Below are positions 15,517-24,230 of a stretch of 46,251 bases of DNA, one piece after another. The translations under genes and the position numbers were made by a program. Source of the DNA: a virus; IMG/VR virus record IMGVR_UViG_3300014820_000002, positions 1 to 46,251 of that record. The stretch is one strand, 5' to 3'. The notes below the pieces were generated by a model. The model was not told the DNA's origin. It saw only the letters and a list, made by a program, of their open reading frames with translations, and did no database searches. Within the stretch, counting starts at the first letter, position 1. Every line of letters begins with the position of its first letter.

Positions 15517-16278
15517 ATGTATCAAAGAAAAATAAAAAGGTTTGGTTGGGTGCGATCCCTGCCTCAATTAGAAGATATTTATTATAAAGTATCAGCGCCT
15601 GTTACTTTGCCGGAACTTGTTGATCTGCGGCAACACTGTCCTATTGTTTACGACCAGAAAAATTTAGGGAGCTGTACAGGCAACGCCATTGCCGCTGCTT
15701 ATGAATTTGATCTTATAAAGCAGAATAAAAAAGATTTTACCCCGAGCAGGCTTTTCATTTATTACAATGAAAGAGTGATGGAAGGAACAGTAGCACAGGA
15801 TGCTGGAGCAGAAATAAAAGATGGGTTTAAAACCTTAAACAAACAAGGCGTTTGTTCAGAAAAATCATGGGCATATATAATCAGCAAATTCTGCGAAAAA
15901 CCTACCAAAAAAGCATACGTAGAAGCCGAACAAAATAAAATTACGCTGTACTCAAAAATTGACAATACCAATTTATTTGCCTTACAACAAACCTTGGCAA
16001 AAGGTATTCCCTTTGTATTTGGATTTACAGTGTATGAAAGTTTTGAAAGTAATGAGGTTTCAAAAACAGGTATTGTAAATATGCCTGTACCAAATAAGGA
16101 AAAGGTTTTGGGCGGACATGCTGTGCTATGTGTAGGGTACGATAATAAAAGTAAGAGATTCATTATAAGAAATAGCTGGGGTAAAGGTTGGGGGCAGCAG
16201 GGATATTTTACAATGCCTTACGAATACTTAATCAATCCAAATCTCTGCGATGATTTTTGGTGCATAAATGCAGTTTAA
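15517..16278 (+). CDS. Papain-family (C1) cysteine protease
   Basis: 253 aa from ATG 15517 (5 nt after the upstream stop). An alternative ATG at 15490 adds 9 residues and overlaps that gene. The catalytic set is visible: Gln-loop and Cys in QKNLGSCTGNA (C53), His in GGHAVLCVGYD (H201), Asn in RNSWGKGWG (N219). The start DLRQHCPIVYDQ lies just upstream of the Cys, so there is no long propeptide and the enzyme could be active when made. There is no signal peptide. Papain-like enzymes occur in phages of several phyla. Beside an endolysin it may attack peptide cross-links, or act on host or virion proteins. Confidence 0.85.
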   Translation: MYQRKIKRFGWVRSLPQLEDIYYKVSAPVTLPELVDLRQHCPIVYDQKNLGSCTGNAIAAAYEFDLIKQNKKDFTPSRLFIYYNERVMEGTVAQDAGAEIKDGFKTLNKQGVCSEKSWAYIISKFCEKPTKKAYVEAEQNKITLYSKIDNTNLFALQQTLAKGIPFVFGFTVYESFESNEVSKTGIVNMPVPNKEKVLGGHAVLCVGYDNKSKRFIIRNSWGKGWGQQGYFTMPYEYLINPNLCDDFWCINAV

Positions 16279-16287
16279 TAAACAATC

Positions 16288-16470
16288 ATGACGCCTATTA
16301 TAACAATTAAAGAAGTAAATGACTGGATGAATAATCCAATGATTGCACCAGGCGCAGAAAGTGATTACTGGGCTACAATGTTGATAGATAATCCTACAGC
16401 TTTGCAAAACTTTGATTTAGTCGTAGCCTTTCTTTGGATAAGAAAATACATAATGTCACTAACAAATTAA
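16288..16470 (+). CDS. Hypothetical 60-aa protein before endolysin
   Basis: MTPIITIKEVNDWMNNPMIA and then LIDNPTALQNFDLVVAFLWI. It is mostly helical and ends one base before the endolysin start. No recognised domain. The tight spacing suggests coupling with the endolysin. Confidence 0.55.
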   Translation: MTPIITIKEVNDWMNNPMIAPGAESDYWATMLIDNPTALQNFDLVVAFLWIRKYIMSLTN

Positions 16471-16471
16471 A

Positions 16472-17011
16472 ATGACACCACAACAAATTCGCCAGCAGCT
16501 TTTTGACACCATGATAATTGAGCCAGAGGTTAATTCAATCATTGAAAAAAAGACTTCCTCAATGGTTGATAATAAAGATATTTATCAAGCGGTTGCGGAT
16601 GCAGTTAATAAAGATATGCCCTGGTATTGCGTGGCTGTGATACACGAATTAGAATGTTCTCAAAATTTTAATTGTTACCTTGGAAATGGACAGCCAACTA
16701 ATCAAGTAACAACGATAGTTCCAAAAGGTAGAGGCCCGTTTGCAGATTTTGAATCCGGTGCAATTGATGCCTTAGAATTTGAAGGCTTTGATAAAATAAT
16801 TGACTGGAGTATGGGAAACATCCTTTATATTTTAGAATCTTTTAATGGTCGTGGATATATTAAAAGGGGTATTAACTCACCTTATTTGTGGGCTGGATCA
16901 CAACATTATACTAAAGGAAAATATGTTAAGGATGGCATCTTTGATCCTAATGAGGTAAGTAGTCAAATAGGAGTTGCGTTATTATTAAAAAAATTAGCCA
17001 CTGGTTTATAA
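16472..17011 (+). CDS. Lysozyme-like endolysin
   Basis: 179 aa. The core WYCVAVIHELECSQNFNCYL, then GNGQP, PKGRGPFADFESGAIDALEF and SPYLWAGSQHY matches a lysozyme-superfamily protein seen in phages and bacteria (VIHxLExSxNFxxxLxNGxP). The Glu in IHELE (about residue 59) is the likely catalytic acid. It would cut the glycan backbone of peptidoglycan after the holin opens the membrane. No signal peptide. It is the last gene before a strong terminator. Confidence 0.8.
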   Translation: MTPQQIRQQLFDTMIIEPEVNSIIEKKTSSMVDNKDIYQAVADAVNKDMPWYCVAVIHELECSQNFNCYLGNGQPTNQVTTIVPKGRGPFADFESGAIDALEFEGFDKIIDWSMGNILYILESFNGRGYIKRGINSPYLWAGSQHYTKGKYVKDGIFDPNEVSSQIGVALLLKKLATGL

Positions 17012-17050
17012 ACTATGTGATTTATTTTTCATTTATGGATTTAGGACACA

Positions 17051-17077
17051 GCCCTGGGTTTCTACCCGGGGCCCTTT
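17051..17077 (+). terminator. Terminator after the lysis cassette
   Basis: GCCC-T-GGGT-TTCT-ACCC-G-GGGC followed by CCTTTT. A late promoter module begins 5 nt further on. The same terminator-promoter arrangement, with related sequence, is found at 24983-25050. Confidence 0.85.
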
Positions 17078-17081
17078 TGTG

Positions 17082-17119
17082 TTTGTCCTTTTTGCAACCA
17101 TAGCATATCAGCACTTTTG
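17082..17119 (+). promoter_or_regulatory. Late promoter module 4 (TTTGTCC / CACTTTTG), orphan
   Basis: TTTGTCCTTTTT at 17082 and CACTTTTG at 17112-17119. No plus-strand gene follows. A bidirectional terminator hairpin lies about 40 nt downstream, then the tail of a minus-strand gene. It could yield a very short RNA or read antisense into the antirepressor gene. Confidence 0.65.
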
Positions 17120-17157
17120 GTACTTTGTAGGTTCTCTTTTTTTTATGAGTAAATAAA

Positions 17158-17183
17158 AATGCCCGTGATTAGCGGGCATTTTG
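17158..17183. terminator. Bidirectional terminator hairpin
   Basis: AATGCCCG (17158-17165) pairs with CGGGCATT (17173-17180). The T-rich tail is better on the minus strand, so it probably ends the antirepressor transcript. The plus-strand side (CATTTTG) could end a short RNA from the promoter at 17082. Confidence 0.75.
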
Positions 17184-17209
17184 CATTGGTGAGAGTTGTA
17201 GCTGTTCGC

Positions 17210-17770
17210 CTAACCTACTTCTGATTGCCATAGCTCCAACTGGCTTGTAACAATATCTTCATCAGATTTGCGCAACGATTTATTTTCCTTTTTTATTTTA
17301 TCTTCCAACGCTTCAATCTCTACTTCAAGCTCTACAGCTAATGGAACTTTTGGTAAATTGGCCAACTCTGCTTTCTTCTTTTCCAATTCAACTTCTAACT
17401 GCGTTTTTACCTTAAGCATTTTTGTACGCTCTGTTAGTGCCCCATGAAAATAATTGTACAAAAGCTCGTAGCATTTCCATTTGTAAGCCTTTAGTTCTTT
17501 ACTTTCTGATTGGATTGACATAAGCCATCCATAAATAAAAAACTCAGGTAAACAGGCCCATCCTCTGGCCTGATCACCGGGTACCTGCATTTGCTGTGTA
17601 GCAAACGCAGGTCCCAAAATGTCATCTTCTTTTATGTTCTGAAATTGGCGATTATAGTTCACGCCTAAAGCTTCGCAAATTGGTTTTATGGCAATATACC
17701 AAGCGCCATTTGCGGTAATAAAATAAACTTTCTTTTCATTGAATTCGAGAAATTTTTTTAAGTTGTCCAT
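17210..17770 (-). CDS. Phage antirepressor (P22 AR N-terminal domain type)
   Basis: 186 aa. Residues 10-110 (ITANGAWYIAIKPICEALGV, NYNRQFQNIKEDD, then ARGWACLPEFFIYGWLMSIQ) match the P22_AR_N family. These proteins bind and neutralise phage repressors. The C-terminal part is a charged coiled coil (residues 115-170, VELEKKKAELANLPKVPLAV) in place of the usual second Ant domain, so specificity may differ. It is transcribed from the control region at 18091-18416, after the 97-aa gene (26 nt apart), and against the flanking late genes. This is consistent with a lysis-lysogeny role. Confidence 0.85.
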   Translation of the reverse strand: MDNLKKFLEFNEKKVYFITANGAWYIAIKPICEALGVNYNRQFQNIKEDDILGPAFATQQMQVPGDQARGWACLPEFFIYGWLMSIQSESKELKAYKWKCYELLYNYFHGALTERTKMLKVKTQLEVELEKKKAELANLPKVPLAVELEVEIEALEDKIKKENKSLRKSDEDIVTSQLELWQSEVG

Positions 17771-17796
17771 GATTGTTATTTTTTTAAGGTTAATAA

Positions 17797-18090
17797 TTAA
17801 TTTTCTTTTTCGGCTGTATAGTTAGGCAGGGTAAAGGGTTCCTCTACATTCATAAGCCTTATAATTTTTTGCAGGTGCTGGTAAATAATAAGCGCCTCCA
17901 TAAAATCGCCGCCTTGTAAGTTTATGCCAAGCTCCATTTCGGTTTCCGTAAATACTTCAAAAAACCTGTCCAGTATATCGTGTATGTGTTCCTTGTGGGT
18001 GTATTGCAGCAGGCTGTTAAGGGTGTACAGCATCTGTGTTCGCTGCTCATCGTGGGTAATAATTGGTAATTTTTTTTCGTGTTGTTGCAT
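17797..18090 (-). CDS. Hypothetical 97-aa partner of the antirepressor
   Basis: Helical and acidic (YTLNSLLQYTHKEHIHDILD, then RFFEVFTETEMELGINLQGG), with no known domain. It is the first gene downstream of the divergent control region and lies 26 nt before the antirepressor in the same direction, so the two form an operon. A regulatory or protein-binding role is inferred only from location. Confidence 0.7.
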   Translation of the reverse strand: MQQHEKKLPIITHDEQRTQMLYTLNSLLQYTHKEHIHDILDRFFEVFTETEMELGINLQGGDFMEALIIYQHLQKIIRLMNVEEPFTLPNYTAEKEN

Positions 18091-18416
18091 AACAAAAAAG
18101 TTTTGAGATTAAAAAAATGCCGGTCACTGCAACAACACGCTGTGCGAACACAGATATGTAAACGGAACTTTCATCCGCTTGCCGGCAAAGAGTTGAAATA
18201 ATATTTGTGATGTTGTTTCGCATGACTGCGTATTGTTGCATCACAAACGTAACAACTATTATTAAACCGGCAAATTATTTTTTGGGAAGAGTGTGCATTT
18301 AGAATGTTACAAGTTTTTATACAGGTTGTTCTCCTGTGTTAATTGTTACATAAACGTAGCAACAATTTTTTTATTATGCAACAATTACTTAGCTTGTAGT
18401 ACAAAATTTAACAATT
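18091..18416. promoter_or_regulatory. Divergent control region with several operator-like repeats
   Basis: 326 non-coding bases between a minus-strand and a plus-strand gene. Perfect inverted repeat TTTGTGATG (18204-18212) and CATCACAAA (18239-18247). A 25-bp palindrome runs from ATTGTT to AACAAT (18342-18366). The words AAACGTAAC (18245-18253) and AAACGTAGC (18352-18360) also occur in the repressor region (AAACGTAA at 30638, TTACGTTT at 30606). This suggests that one regulator acts at both sites. Confidence 0.65.
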
Positions 18417-19043
18417 ATGGGAAAGCTTTATTTGGCTGTATTAGTATTTTTTATAAGCTGTAGACCAACAGTAAAAGAAGTAGAAACAGTTACAATACCT
18501 GCGTATGATACACGAGATACAGGAAACGAAAAACAGAATAATCTTGAAATTATTTCAAAGAAACTATCAAATGAAGAAACGATAAGGTCGCTTAAAAAGA
18601 ACTTTAAAATTCAAGAGGATAAGTTTAATTCTACATCGTTTTATACACACAAAAACTGGCCAAGCAATTGGCCAAGTAGAAGTTGTTTATACTGCTACTT
18701 TAATACACGAGGCCAAATATTTTTGGTAAGTATGTACCATGCAGATGATTGGATATTTCATACAAGTGCTACCGTGCTAATAACTGGGCAAACAATGAAA
18801 ACATCTGAGGTAGAAACATATAGTGAGTGGAATAAAACTGATAATAACAGCAATGGTGTTTATGAAAATGTGTCGCATATTGATGAGATAGATAAAAAAG
18901 TTATTGAATGGGTCGCCGCAAATACTGATAAAAAAATAAGTGTACAATTAGAAGGAAGACAATATCGAAAAGATTTTACCATGACTGGTTCAGATAAAAA
19001 AGCCTTTAAGGATACCTGGAAACTTTATAGTGCGATGTTTTAA
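18417..19043 (+). CDS. Lipoprotein moron, function unknown
   Basis: 208 aa. The lipoprotein signal MGKLYLAVLVFFISCRPT puts Cys at about 15. The mature protein is mixed alpha/beta with Trp-rich stretches (KNWPSNWPSRSCLYCYF) and a C-terminal VQLEGRQYRKDFTMTGSDKK that resembles small binding domains. It stands alone, with its own upstream control sequence and its own terminator at 19083. That is the usual make-up of a moron gene expressed from the prophage, such as a surface-exclusion or host-fitness factor. The function is not identifiable from sequence. Confidence 0.7.
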   Translation: MGKLYLAVLVFFISCRPTVKEVETVTIPAYDTRDTGNEKQNNLEIISKKLSNEETIRSLKKNFKIQEDKFNSTSFYTHKNWPSNWPSRSCLYCYFNTRGQIFLVSMYHADDWIFHTSATVLITGQTMKTSEVETYSEWNKTDNNSNGVYENVSHIDEIDKKVIEWVAANTDKKISVQLEGRQYRKDFTMTGSDKKAFKDTWKLYSAMF

Positions 19044-19082
19044 TTACATTCGCACTGCGAACACTACGACATTGATAGAGCC

Positions 19083-19109
19083 AAGCCACCATAACAGGGT
19101 GGCTTTTTT
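19083..19109 (+). terminator. Terminator after the lipoprotein gene
   Basis: AGCCACC (19084-19090), loop ATAACAG, GGTGGCT (19098-19104), then a run of T. The preceding GCGAACACTACGA and this hairpin together resemble the inverted form of the structured element at 1257-1341. Confidence 0.85.
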
Positions 19110-19213
19110 AATAAATTATAAATTACATTTGGAGTAAATAAAAAAGAGTAGTGCTCAGCTACTCTAATAAATGCATTGTTACTGCGGTTTGTATAAAACC
19201 AAATATACAAACT

Positions 19214-19318
19214 ATGACTGAAAAAGAATCAAACCCTTTAAAGCTGCCTCTTACAATTTGGGCAGTAAGCCAAGTACTTCTGCTAATTTTAGAAGTAATA
19301 GAATTAATCCGGAAATAG
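19214..19318 (+). CDS. 34-aa membrane peptide
   Basis: MTEKESNPLKLPLTIWAVSQ then VLLLILEVIELIRK: a charged N-terminus and one membrane helix. Codon use is like that of its neighbours. It lies between a terminator and late promoter 5. A 7-bp perfect hairpin (AGAGTAG/CTACTCT, 19145-19165) stands upstream. Role unknown. Confidence 0.55.
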   Translation: MTEKESNPLKLPLTIWAVSQVLLLILEVIELIRK

Positions 19319-19342
19319 CTCCAAACCATGCGGCAAATTTCA

Positions 19343-19380
19343 TTTGTCCTTTTTACACACTTTATACTACTGCACTTTTG
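19343..19380 (+). promoter_or_regulatory. Late promoter module 5 (TTTGTCC / CACTTTTG)
   Basis: TTTGTCCTTTTT at 19343 and CACTTTTG at 19373-19380, start codon of the tape measure at 19399. The second box is identical to that of module 4. Confidence 0.8.
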
Positions 19381-19398
19381 GATTAAATAAATAATCCT

Positions 19399-22356
19399 AT
19401 GAGTGTACGGCAAGATGTAGTTAACCTAATAGTTAATATAAATGGCAACGAGGCACAAAACAATCTTAACAATCTTCGCAAAAAAGCTGCTGATGTTAAG
19501 TTTGAAATGGATGGCCTGAAAAAAGGTACTCAGGAATATATCGATAAAAGCAAAGAACTTAAGCAGGTTACATCCGAGATGGATGCACTAAAAAAACAGA
19601 TAGGCATTACAAGCTTTACACTCAAAGAATTAAATGCAGAACGGGCAAAGCTTACCGCCCAGCGCAACAACTCCATACCCTTATCAGCAGAATTTAAAGA
19701 ATATGATAAGCAACTGCAGGCGGTTAATGCCAGGCACAAAGAATTAACCGGCGGTATGCAGGGTGTACATTCCCAGGCAGACAAACTGGGTGAAGGTTTC
19801 AAAGATCTTGGCCGGCAGATGCTGAACTACATAGGCATTGTTGGTCTTATTGAATTTTTTAAGGGAACCTTTGATGCGGCATTGGAAGAAGATAAGGCAC
19901 TTCATCGTTTGCAAGGAACTTTAGATAATCTTGGTAGGGGTGATGCTTTTGATCGGATTATAAAAAAATCTCAAGCATTAGAAGATCGGTTTAAAGTATT
20001 TGGACACGAAGATTTTATAAGCGTTTATGAAAAGTTAATCACTTATGGAAAATTAACAGAAAACCAAATGGATAGCTTGATTCCTGTAATTACCAATTTC
20101 GCATCTAAGGCGGGAAAAGATTTACCAGAAGCTGCAAGTTTAATTTTAAAAGCTATTGGAGGAAATGCAAGGGCGCTTAAAGAATTTGGTATTAATTTAA
20201 AAGACGCTAAAGACGAATCAGAACGGTTTAATCTGGTAATGACAGCTTTAAAGGATAGGGTTGAAGGCGCAACAGATGCCTTTGGTGAAAGTGCGTTAGG
20301 AAAATTAGATGCTGCAAAGGTAAAATTTAAAGATTTAAGAGAAGAGATAGGAGATAAACTTATCCCAACACTTATTACACTACTTGGTTATTTTAATAAG
20401 ATATTAGATAATGCAGGACAATTATGGGACGTTTTTACATTTCAGGCAGGTTATGATCCGCAAGGGGCAACAAAAGAAATAGAACGTAGGCGGGTTAAAG
20501 GGTTAACTAAAGAACAGAAAGATGTAGAGGGTAATAAGTCTTTGACAGGTCTTATTAATATGGGACAAGATTTAATGGCTCCCACACCTAAAGGAAACGA
20601 GGTTTTAGGAAAGGGCTTAGGATTGGATGATGGTACAGCAGCAAAAAATAAAGCCGCACAAGACAAAGCAAAGTCGGAACGTGAGGCATCACTCAAGCGT
20701 GCAGAACAATATCATGCGGATGGATTAAAACTTTTAGCTGATGCCAACAAGGCTGAAGCCGAAGAATTGAAAGCAAAATATAAAGCTGAGGCAGATGATC
20801 AAACTAAAAGCCTGGAAGAAAGATTTGCTGCGCTGAAATTATATTATGAAGCAGGTAAAAAATTAATAGAGCAAAATAAACAGGACAAACAAAATGAAAT
20901 TAATGATACAGAAAAAAGAGAAGTGGCCGGAGCAAAAACTAAAACTGAAAAAGATCAGGCTATATGGAAAGCAGCACAGGCAACTGATGCATTAGTAAAA
21001 TCCAGTGCGCTTGATGCATCCAATTTTGAAATTGAGGTAAGCAACGAATTCACCAAAGCAGCCGATCAAAATTTTAAAAAACTTACAGCCGAAAGCCAGA
21101 AGAGTTACGAGGCAATGAAGAAACATGATGCTGATGCATACAAAAATCAGCAGGATATTATTTCTATCGATACAAATAATAAACTCCTTAAACTCGATCA
21201 GGATTTTCAAAACGGAAAAATAAAAAATGTAAAAGAGTACCAGGCGCAGCGGGAGCAGATAATTTATGACGGACAGCAAAAAGAATTGCAGTTTGAATTA
21301 AATTATGTTACCACCATCGAAAATATATTAAGATCCGCAGGCCTTATTAGTGTTGATATTGAACAAAAATTTGCAGACTTAAAAGTTAAAATAAACAAAG
21401 CCAAAAATGATAAGCAGATAAAAGATGATGAGGATGCAAAAACAAAAAGGGAGAAAATAATTAAGGAGATACAGGAGTATCTTAATGCCAGCCTTGATGC
21501 GGCTACAAACTTTGCACAAATATTAGCCAACCGTGAACAGGCCGCATTTAATAAAGAGAAAGCACTAAGTGATGCAAAACTTTCTATTTATAAAAAACAA
21601 TTAGATGGCAAATTATTAAGCCAGTCACAGTATGATAAAAAGGTTCAGGCTATTAACGAAGACCAAGCTAAAAAACAACACGCCCTTGACGTAAAAGAAT
21701 TTAAACGACAGAAGGCCCTTCAACTTGCTCACGCTATCATAGACACAGCAGCAGCGGTTGCAAAAGCCATTTCAAAAAGCCCTCTTACGTTTGGATTGCC
21801 ATGGAGCGCTATTGATGCAGCATTAGGCGCTATTGAGATTGCAGCCATTGCTTCTCAGTCTCCACCGCAAGCTGCAGAAGGTAATTGGTTTCGCAATGGC
21901 AACAAACATAAAGATGGCGGCATACCGGTAGTGATAGAACGGGATGAGGCAGTGATGAAAGCAGATGCAATGACAGACACCACTGTTGTTAGTGCCACCG
22001 GCACCACAGCACAAATAACATCAGCATTAAATAAACGCAAAGGCGGCGTAAACTGGGCAGGCGGTGCAACTGTGCACGATACGCCACAATGGAGAACTGC
22101 AAAGCCTGCATATATCAGCTCCAGCATTCCAAAAATAATGGCTCAGGGCGGATATAACGGTAACTCATCATCAACGGCCGCAGGCAATGCTAATTTAGAA
22201 AAGTTGTTGCAACGAAATAATGAATTGATGGAAATGCAAATTCAGGAAACTAAAAATAAAAATGCAAGCCTTCATGCAGTTGTCTCAATTAAAGAATACC
22301 GGAGAGAAGAAAAAAAATATGACGACTCAGTAAAAGCCGGAGGTATTAACCAATAA
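19399..22356 (+). CDS. Tail tape measure protein
   Basis: 985 aa. The N-terminus (VVNLIVNINGNEAQNNLNNL then coiled coil with EMDALKKQIG) and the region around 140-330 (LDNLGRGDAFDRIIKKSQAL, then FASKAGKDLPEAASLILKAI) match tape-measure proteins of siphoviruses. A long charged coiled coil covers about 430-730, and a hydrophobic segment follows near residues 770-825 (ALQLAHAIIDTAAAVAKAIS). The C-terminus carries a GNWFRNGNKHKDGGIPVVIE-type motif common at tape-measure ends. It sets tail length and helps DNA delivery. About 985 residues would fit a tail of roughly 150 nm by the usual 1.5 Å per residue rule. Confidence 0.9.
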   Translation: MSVRQDVVNLIVNINGNEAQNNLNNLRKKAADVKFEMDGLKKGTQEYIDKSKELKQVTSEMDALKKQIGITSFTLKELNAERAKLTAQRNNSIPLSAEFKEYDKQLQAVNARHKELTGGMQGVHSQADKLGEGFKDLGRQMLNYIGIVGLIEFFKGTFDAALEEDKALHRLQGTLDNLGRGDAFDRIIKKSQALEDRFKVFGHEDFISVYEKLITYGKLTENQMDSLIPVITNFASKAGKDLPEAASLILKAIGGNARALKEFGINLKDAKDESERFNLVMTALKDRVEGATDAFGESALGKLDAAKVKFKDLREEIGDKLIPTLITLLGYFNKILDNAGQLWDVFTFQAGYDPQGATKEIERRRVKGLTKEQKDVEGNKSLTGLINMGQDLMAPTPKGNEVLGKGLGLDDGTAAKNKAAQDKAKSEREASLKRAEQYHADGLKLLADANKAEAEELKAKYKAEADDQTKSLEERFAALKLYYEAGKKLIEQNKQDKQNEINDTEKREVAGAKTKTEKDQAIWKAAQATDALVKSSALDASNFEIEVSNEFTKAADQNFKKLTAESQKSYEAMKKHDADAYKNQQDIISIDTNNKLLKLDQDFQNGKIKNVKEYQAQREQIIYDGQQKELQFELNYVTTIENILRSAGLISVDIEQKFADLKVKINKAKNDKQIKDDEDAKTKREKIIKEIQEYLNASLDAATNFAQILANREQAAFNKEKALSDAKLSIYKKQLDGKLLSQSQYDKKVQAINEDQAKKQHALDVKEFKRQKALQLAHAIIDTAAAVAKAISKSPLTFGLPWSAIDAALGAIEIAAIASQSPPQAAEGNWFRNGNKHKDGGIPVVIERDEAVMKADAMTDTTVVSATGTTAQITSALNKRKGGVNWAGGATVHDTPQWRTAKPAYISSSIPKIMAQGGYNGNSSSTAAGNANLEKLLQRNNELMEMQIQETKNKNASLHAVVSIKEYRREEKKYDDSVKAGGINQ

Positions 22357-22365
22357 AATATAATC

Positions 22366-22407
22366 TTCTCCATTTCCTCCCCCACCGGGGGAGATAGAGG
22401 GGGCTAA
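22366..22407 (+). repeat. REP-like palindrome, family B
   Basis: TCTCCATTTCCT, then CCCCCACCGGGGG, AGATAGAGGGGGC. It occupies the whole spacer between the tape measure and the distal tail gene. Confidence 0.9.
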
Positions 22408-22415
22408 ATAACATT

Positions 22416-24230
22416 ATGCTAAAAGTTTTTGTTTACGGCGATAAATACCAGGGCTTTCTTGATCTGCCGGCAGATACATTTTTGGATATGGAAATATCAT
22501 CAGAAATGTTTGATGAAGAATTAAAACTCGGTGAAATAAGTTTACCGCTACCGGTACCCTGGACGGACCCGAATAAAAAAATATTTGGCTTTATTGAAAT
22601 GCTCAATACCGTACCGGCAAAAGAAAAAAACTTTTGGCGCTGTGATGTTTTTAATGATGATATCCCGGAGATCCTCGACGGCAAAATAACGCTCCTGCAG
22701 AGTGATGGTGATTTTAATTATCAAAGCGGTTTGTACAGCTTTACTATCAGTGGCAATAAAGGATTGTTCGGCTCAATGATCGGCAAAAAAACTTTAAGAG
22801 ATCTCACCCTTGGTAAAATTCTTTTTCCTGCGGTAGACAGCCGGAGCTTTGCAACACTCGTGATGAAAAATGATCCCTCAGTAAGCCAATATCCTTACCT
22901 GCGTTTTGCACCCGTGGCCATGCTAAACTTTTTTGATGTTGACCGGCGAGATTACAATAATGAATTTATTGCACAGGATATTATTAACAACGTTGTTGTT
23001 ACCGGCGGCGGTGCAGATGATTGGTTATTCGCAAGGCCATCAACCGCAAACACTGCAATAGCAGCCGTTTCAGGCACTGCCGAATATTTGGACTATCGTA
23101 CTATTCCTTTTTTTACATACAAATGGATACTGCAAAAATTATTTGAAGAGTTTGGTTACACCCTCACAGGTGAATGGATAAATGATGCTGCCTGGGATGA
23201 TGCAGTTATGTTTAATAACCGTTCGCTGGAGTTGTATGATATCGCTGCATTCACTGATACAAACCGGCAAATAAATATCGCTGAGCACATCCCAAAAAAA
23301 GCGATCGGAATTTTTCTTGCAGACTTTCAAAAACTTTTTAATGTTCGCCTTTCATTTTTAACCGGCAGAAATATCAGCATCGATTACCGCAAAACATCTT
23401 TGAAAAATAATGGCGCCATGAATGTTACGCGGATCATAAATAAAAAATTTCAAAGCTTTACTACAGATTATAAAGAGAAAGGATTTACACTGGCTTTTGC
23501 TGTTGATAATGCAGACAGTTATTTTGGTGACCGCGTAAAAGAAATTGATCAAAATAAAGTGGTGGCCACTGTTGATAAATTTACTGACCTGGCAACGCTT
23601 GTTATCGGCCGGCCATTTGAATACAATGATCTTGTGTATGTAAATGCCGAGAACCAATATTATGGTTATACAAACGGTGTGGGCCCAAAGGCATGGGATT
23701 ATTTTAGTGAGCGCCTGATGCCTTTTGTAATTGGTGCCGGCGATTATAAATTTGAAACTTCCATCGCTCCGATGGCCACGTATATTATATATGATCCTGC
23801 AAATGATAATCTCGTTAACCAGGACATGGTGGCCGCCGACATGAAAGGATCTTATTTTACAAAAACTTTTAAGCTGGTAGAAAATGATTTTGATACACGA
23901 ATATTTTTTGCAAAACGTGTAATTAAGAACGGCGTTAATGTTGCCTCATCATTTGTAAACAGCAGGGATAGGTACAATGTAACCCGCGTTCCGAAAAGCC
24001 TTGCGTGGTTTGGCGCTGATGGCCTGTATAATTATTGCTGGAAGGATTGGTTAGATTTCTTAACCCGGACACGCAACATAAAAACAACGCTCACACTTAA
24101 TCAAAAAACATACAACGAATTAAAAGCTGCCGGTAAGATCTCAATTGATGGTACAGTGTATTTGCCAACCGTTACACGGCCGCGGATACCAATTAAAGAA
24201 GAAGTAGAATTTGAAGCATTCCGGTTATAA
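22416..24230 (+). CDS. Distal tail / baseplate protein
   Basis: 604 aa, no signal peptide. The N-terminal 130 residues are a beta domain (LDLPADTFLDMEISSEMFDE, LGEISLPLPVPWTDPNK). The remainder is long and beta-rich with aromatic residues (RLSFLTGRNISIDYRK; VVATVDKFTDLATLVIGRPF). It directly follows the tape measure, where siphoviruses place distal-tail and tail-associated proteins. The family is not recognised with certainty, so the call rests on order and size. Confidence 0.7.
   Translation: MLKVFVYGDKYQGFLDLPADTFLDMEISSEMFDEELKLGEISLPLPVPWTDPNKKIFGFIEMLNTVPAKEKNFWRCDVFNDDIPEILDGKITLLQSDGDFNYQSGLYSFTISGNKGLFGSMIGKKTLRDLTLGKILFPAVDSRSFATLVMKNDPSVSQYPYLRFAPVAMLNFFDVDRRDYNNEFIAQDIINNVVVTGGGADDWLFARPSTANTAIAAVSGTAEYLDYRTIPFFTYKWILQKLFEEFGYTLTGEWINDAAWDDAVMFNNRSLELYDIAAFTDTNRQINIAEHIPKKAIGIFLADFQKLFNVRLSFLTGRNISIDYRKTSLKNNGAMNVTRIINKKFQSFTTDYKEKGFTLAFAVDNADSYFGDRVKEIDQNKVVATVDKFTDLATLVIGRPFEYNDLVYVNAENQYYGYTNGVGPKAWDYFSERLMPFVIGAGDYKFETSIAPMATYIIYDPANDNLVNQDMVAADMKGSYFTKTFKLVENDFDTRIFFAKRVIKNGVNVASSFVNSRDRYNVTRVPKSLAWFGADGLYNYCWKDWLDFLTRTRNIKTTLTLNQKTYNELKAAGKISIDGTVYLPTVTRPRIPIKEEVEFEAFRL

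Noticed and set aside
18047-18244. Minus-strand 65-aa frame
   Set aside because: It covers the control region and its palindromes and overlaps the start of the 97-aa gene in another frame.
19159-19413. Minus-strand 84-aa frame
   Set aside because: Opposite to a better small plus-strand gene (19214-19318), a late promoter and the tape-measure start. The sequence is not protein-like.
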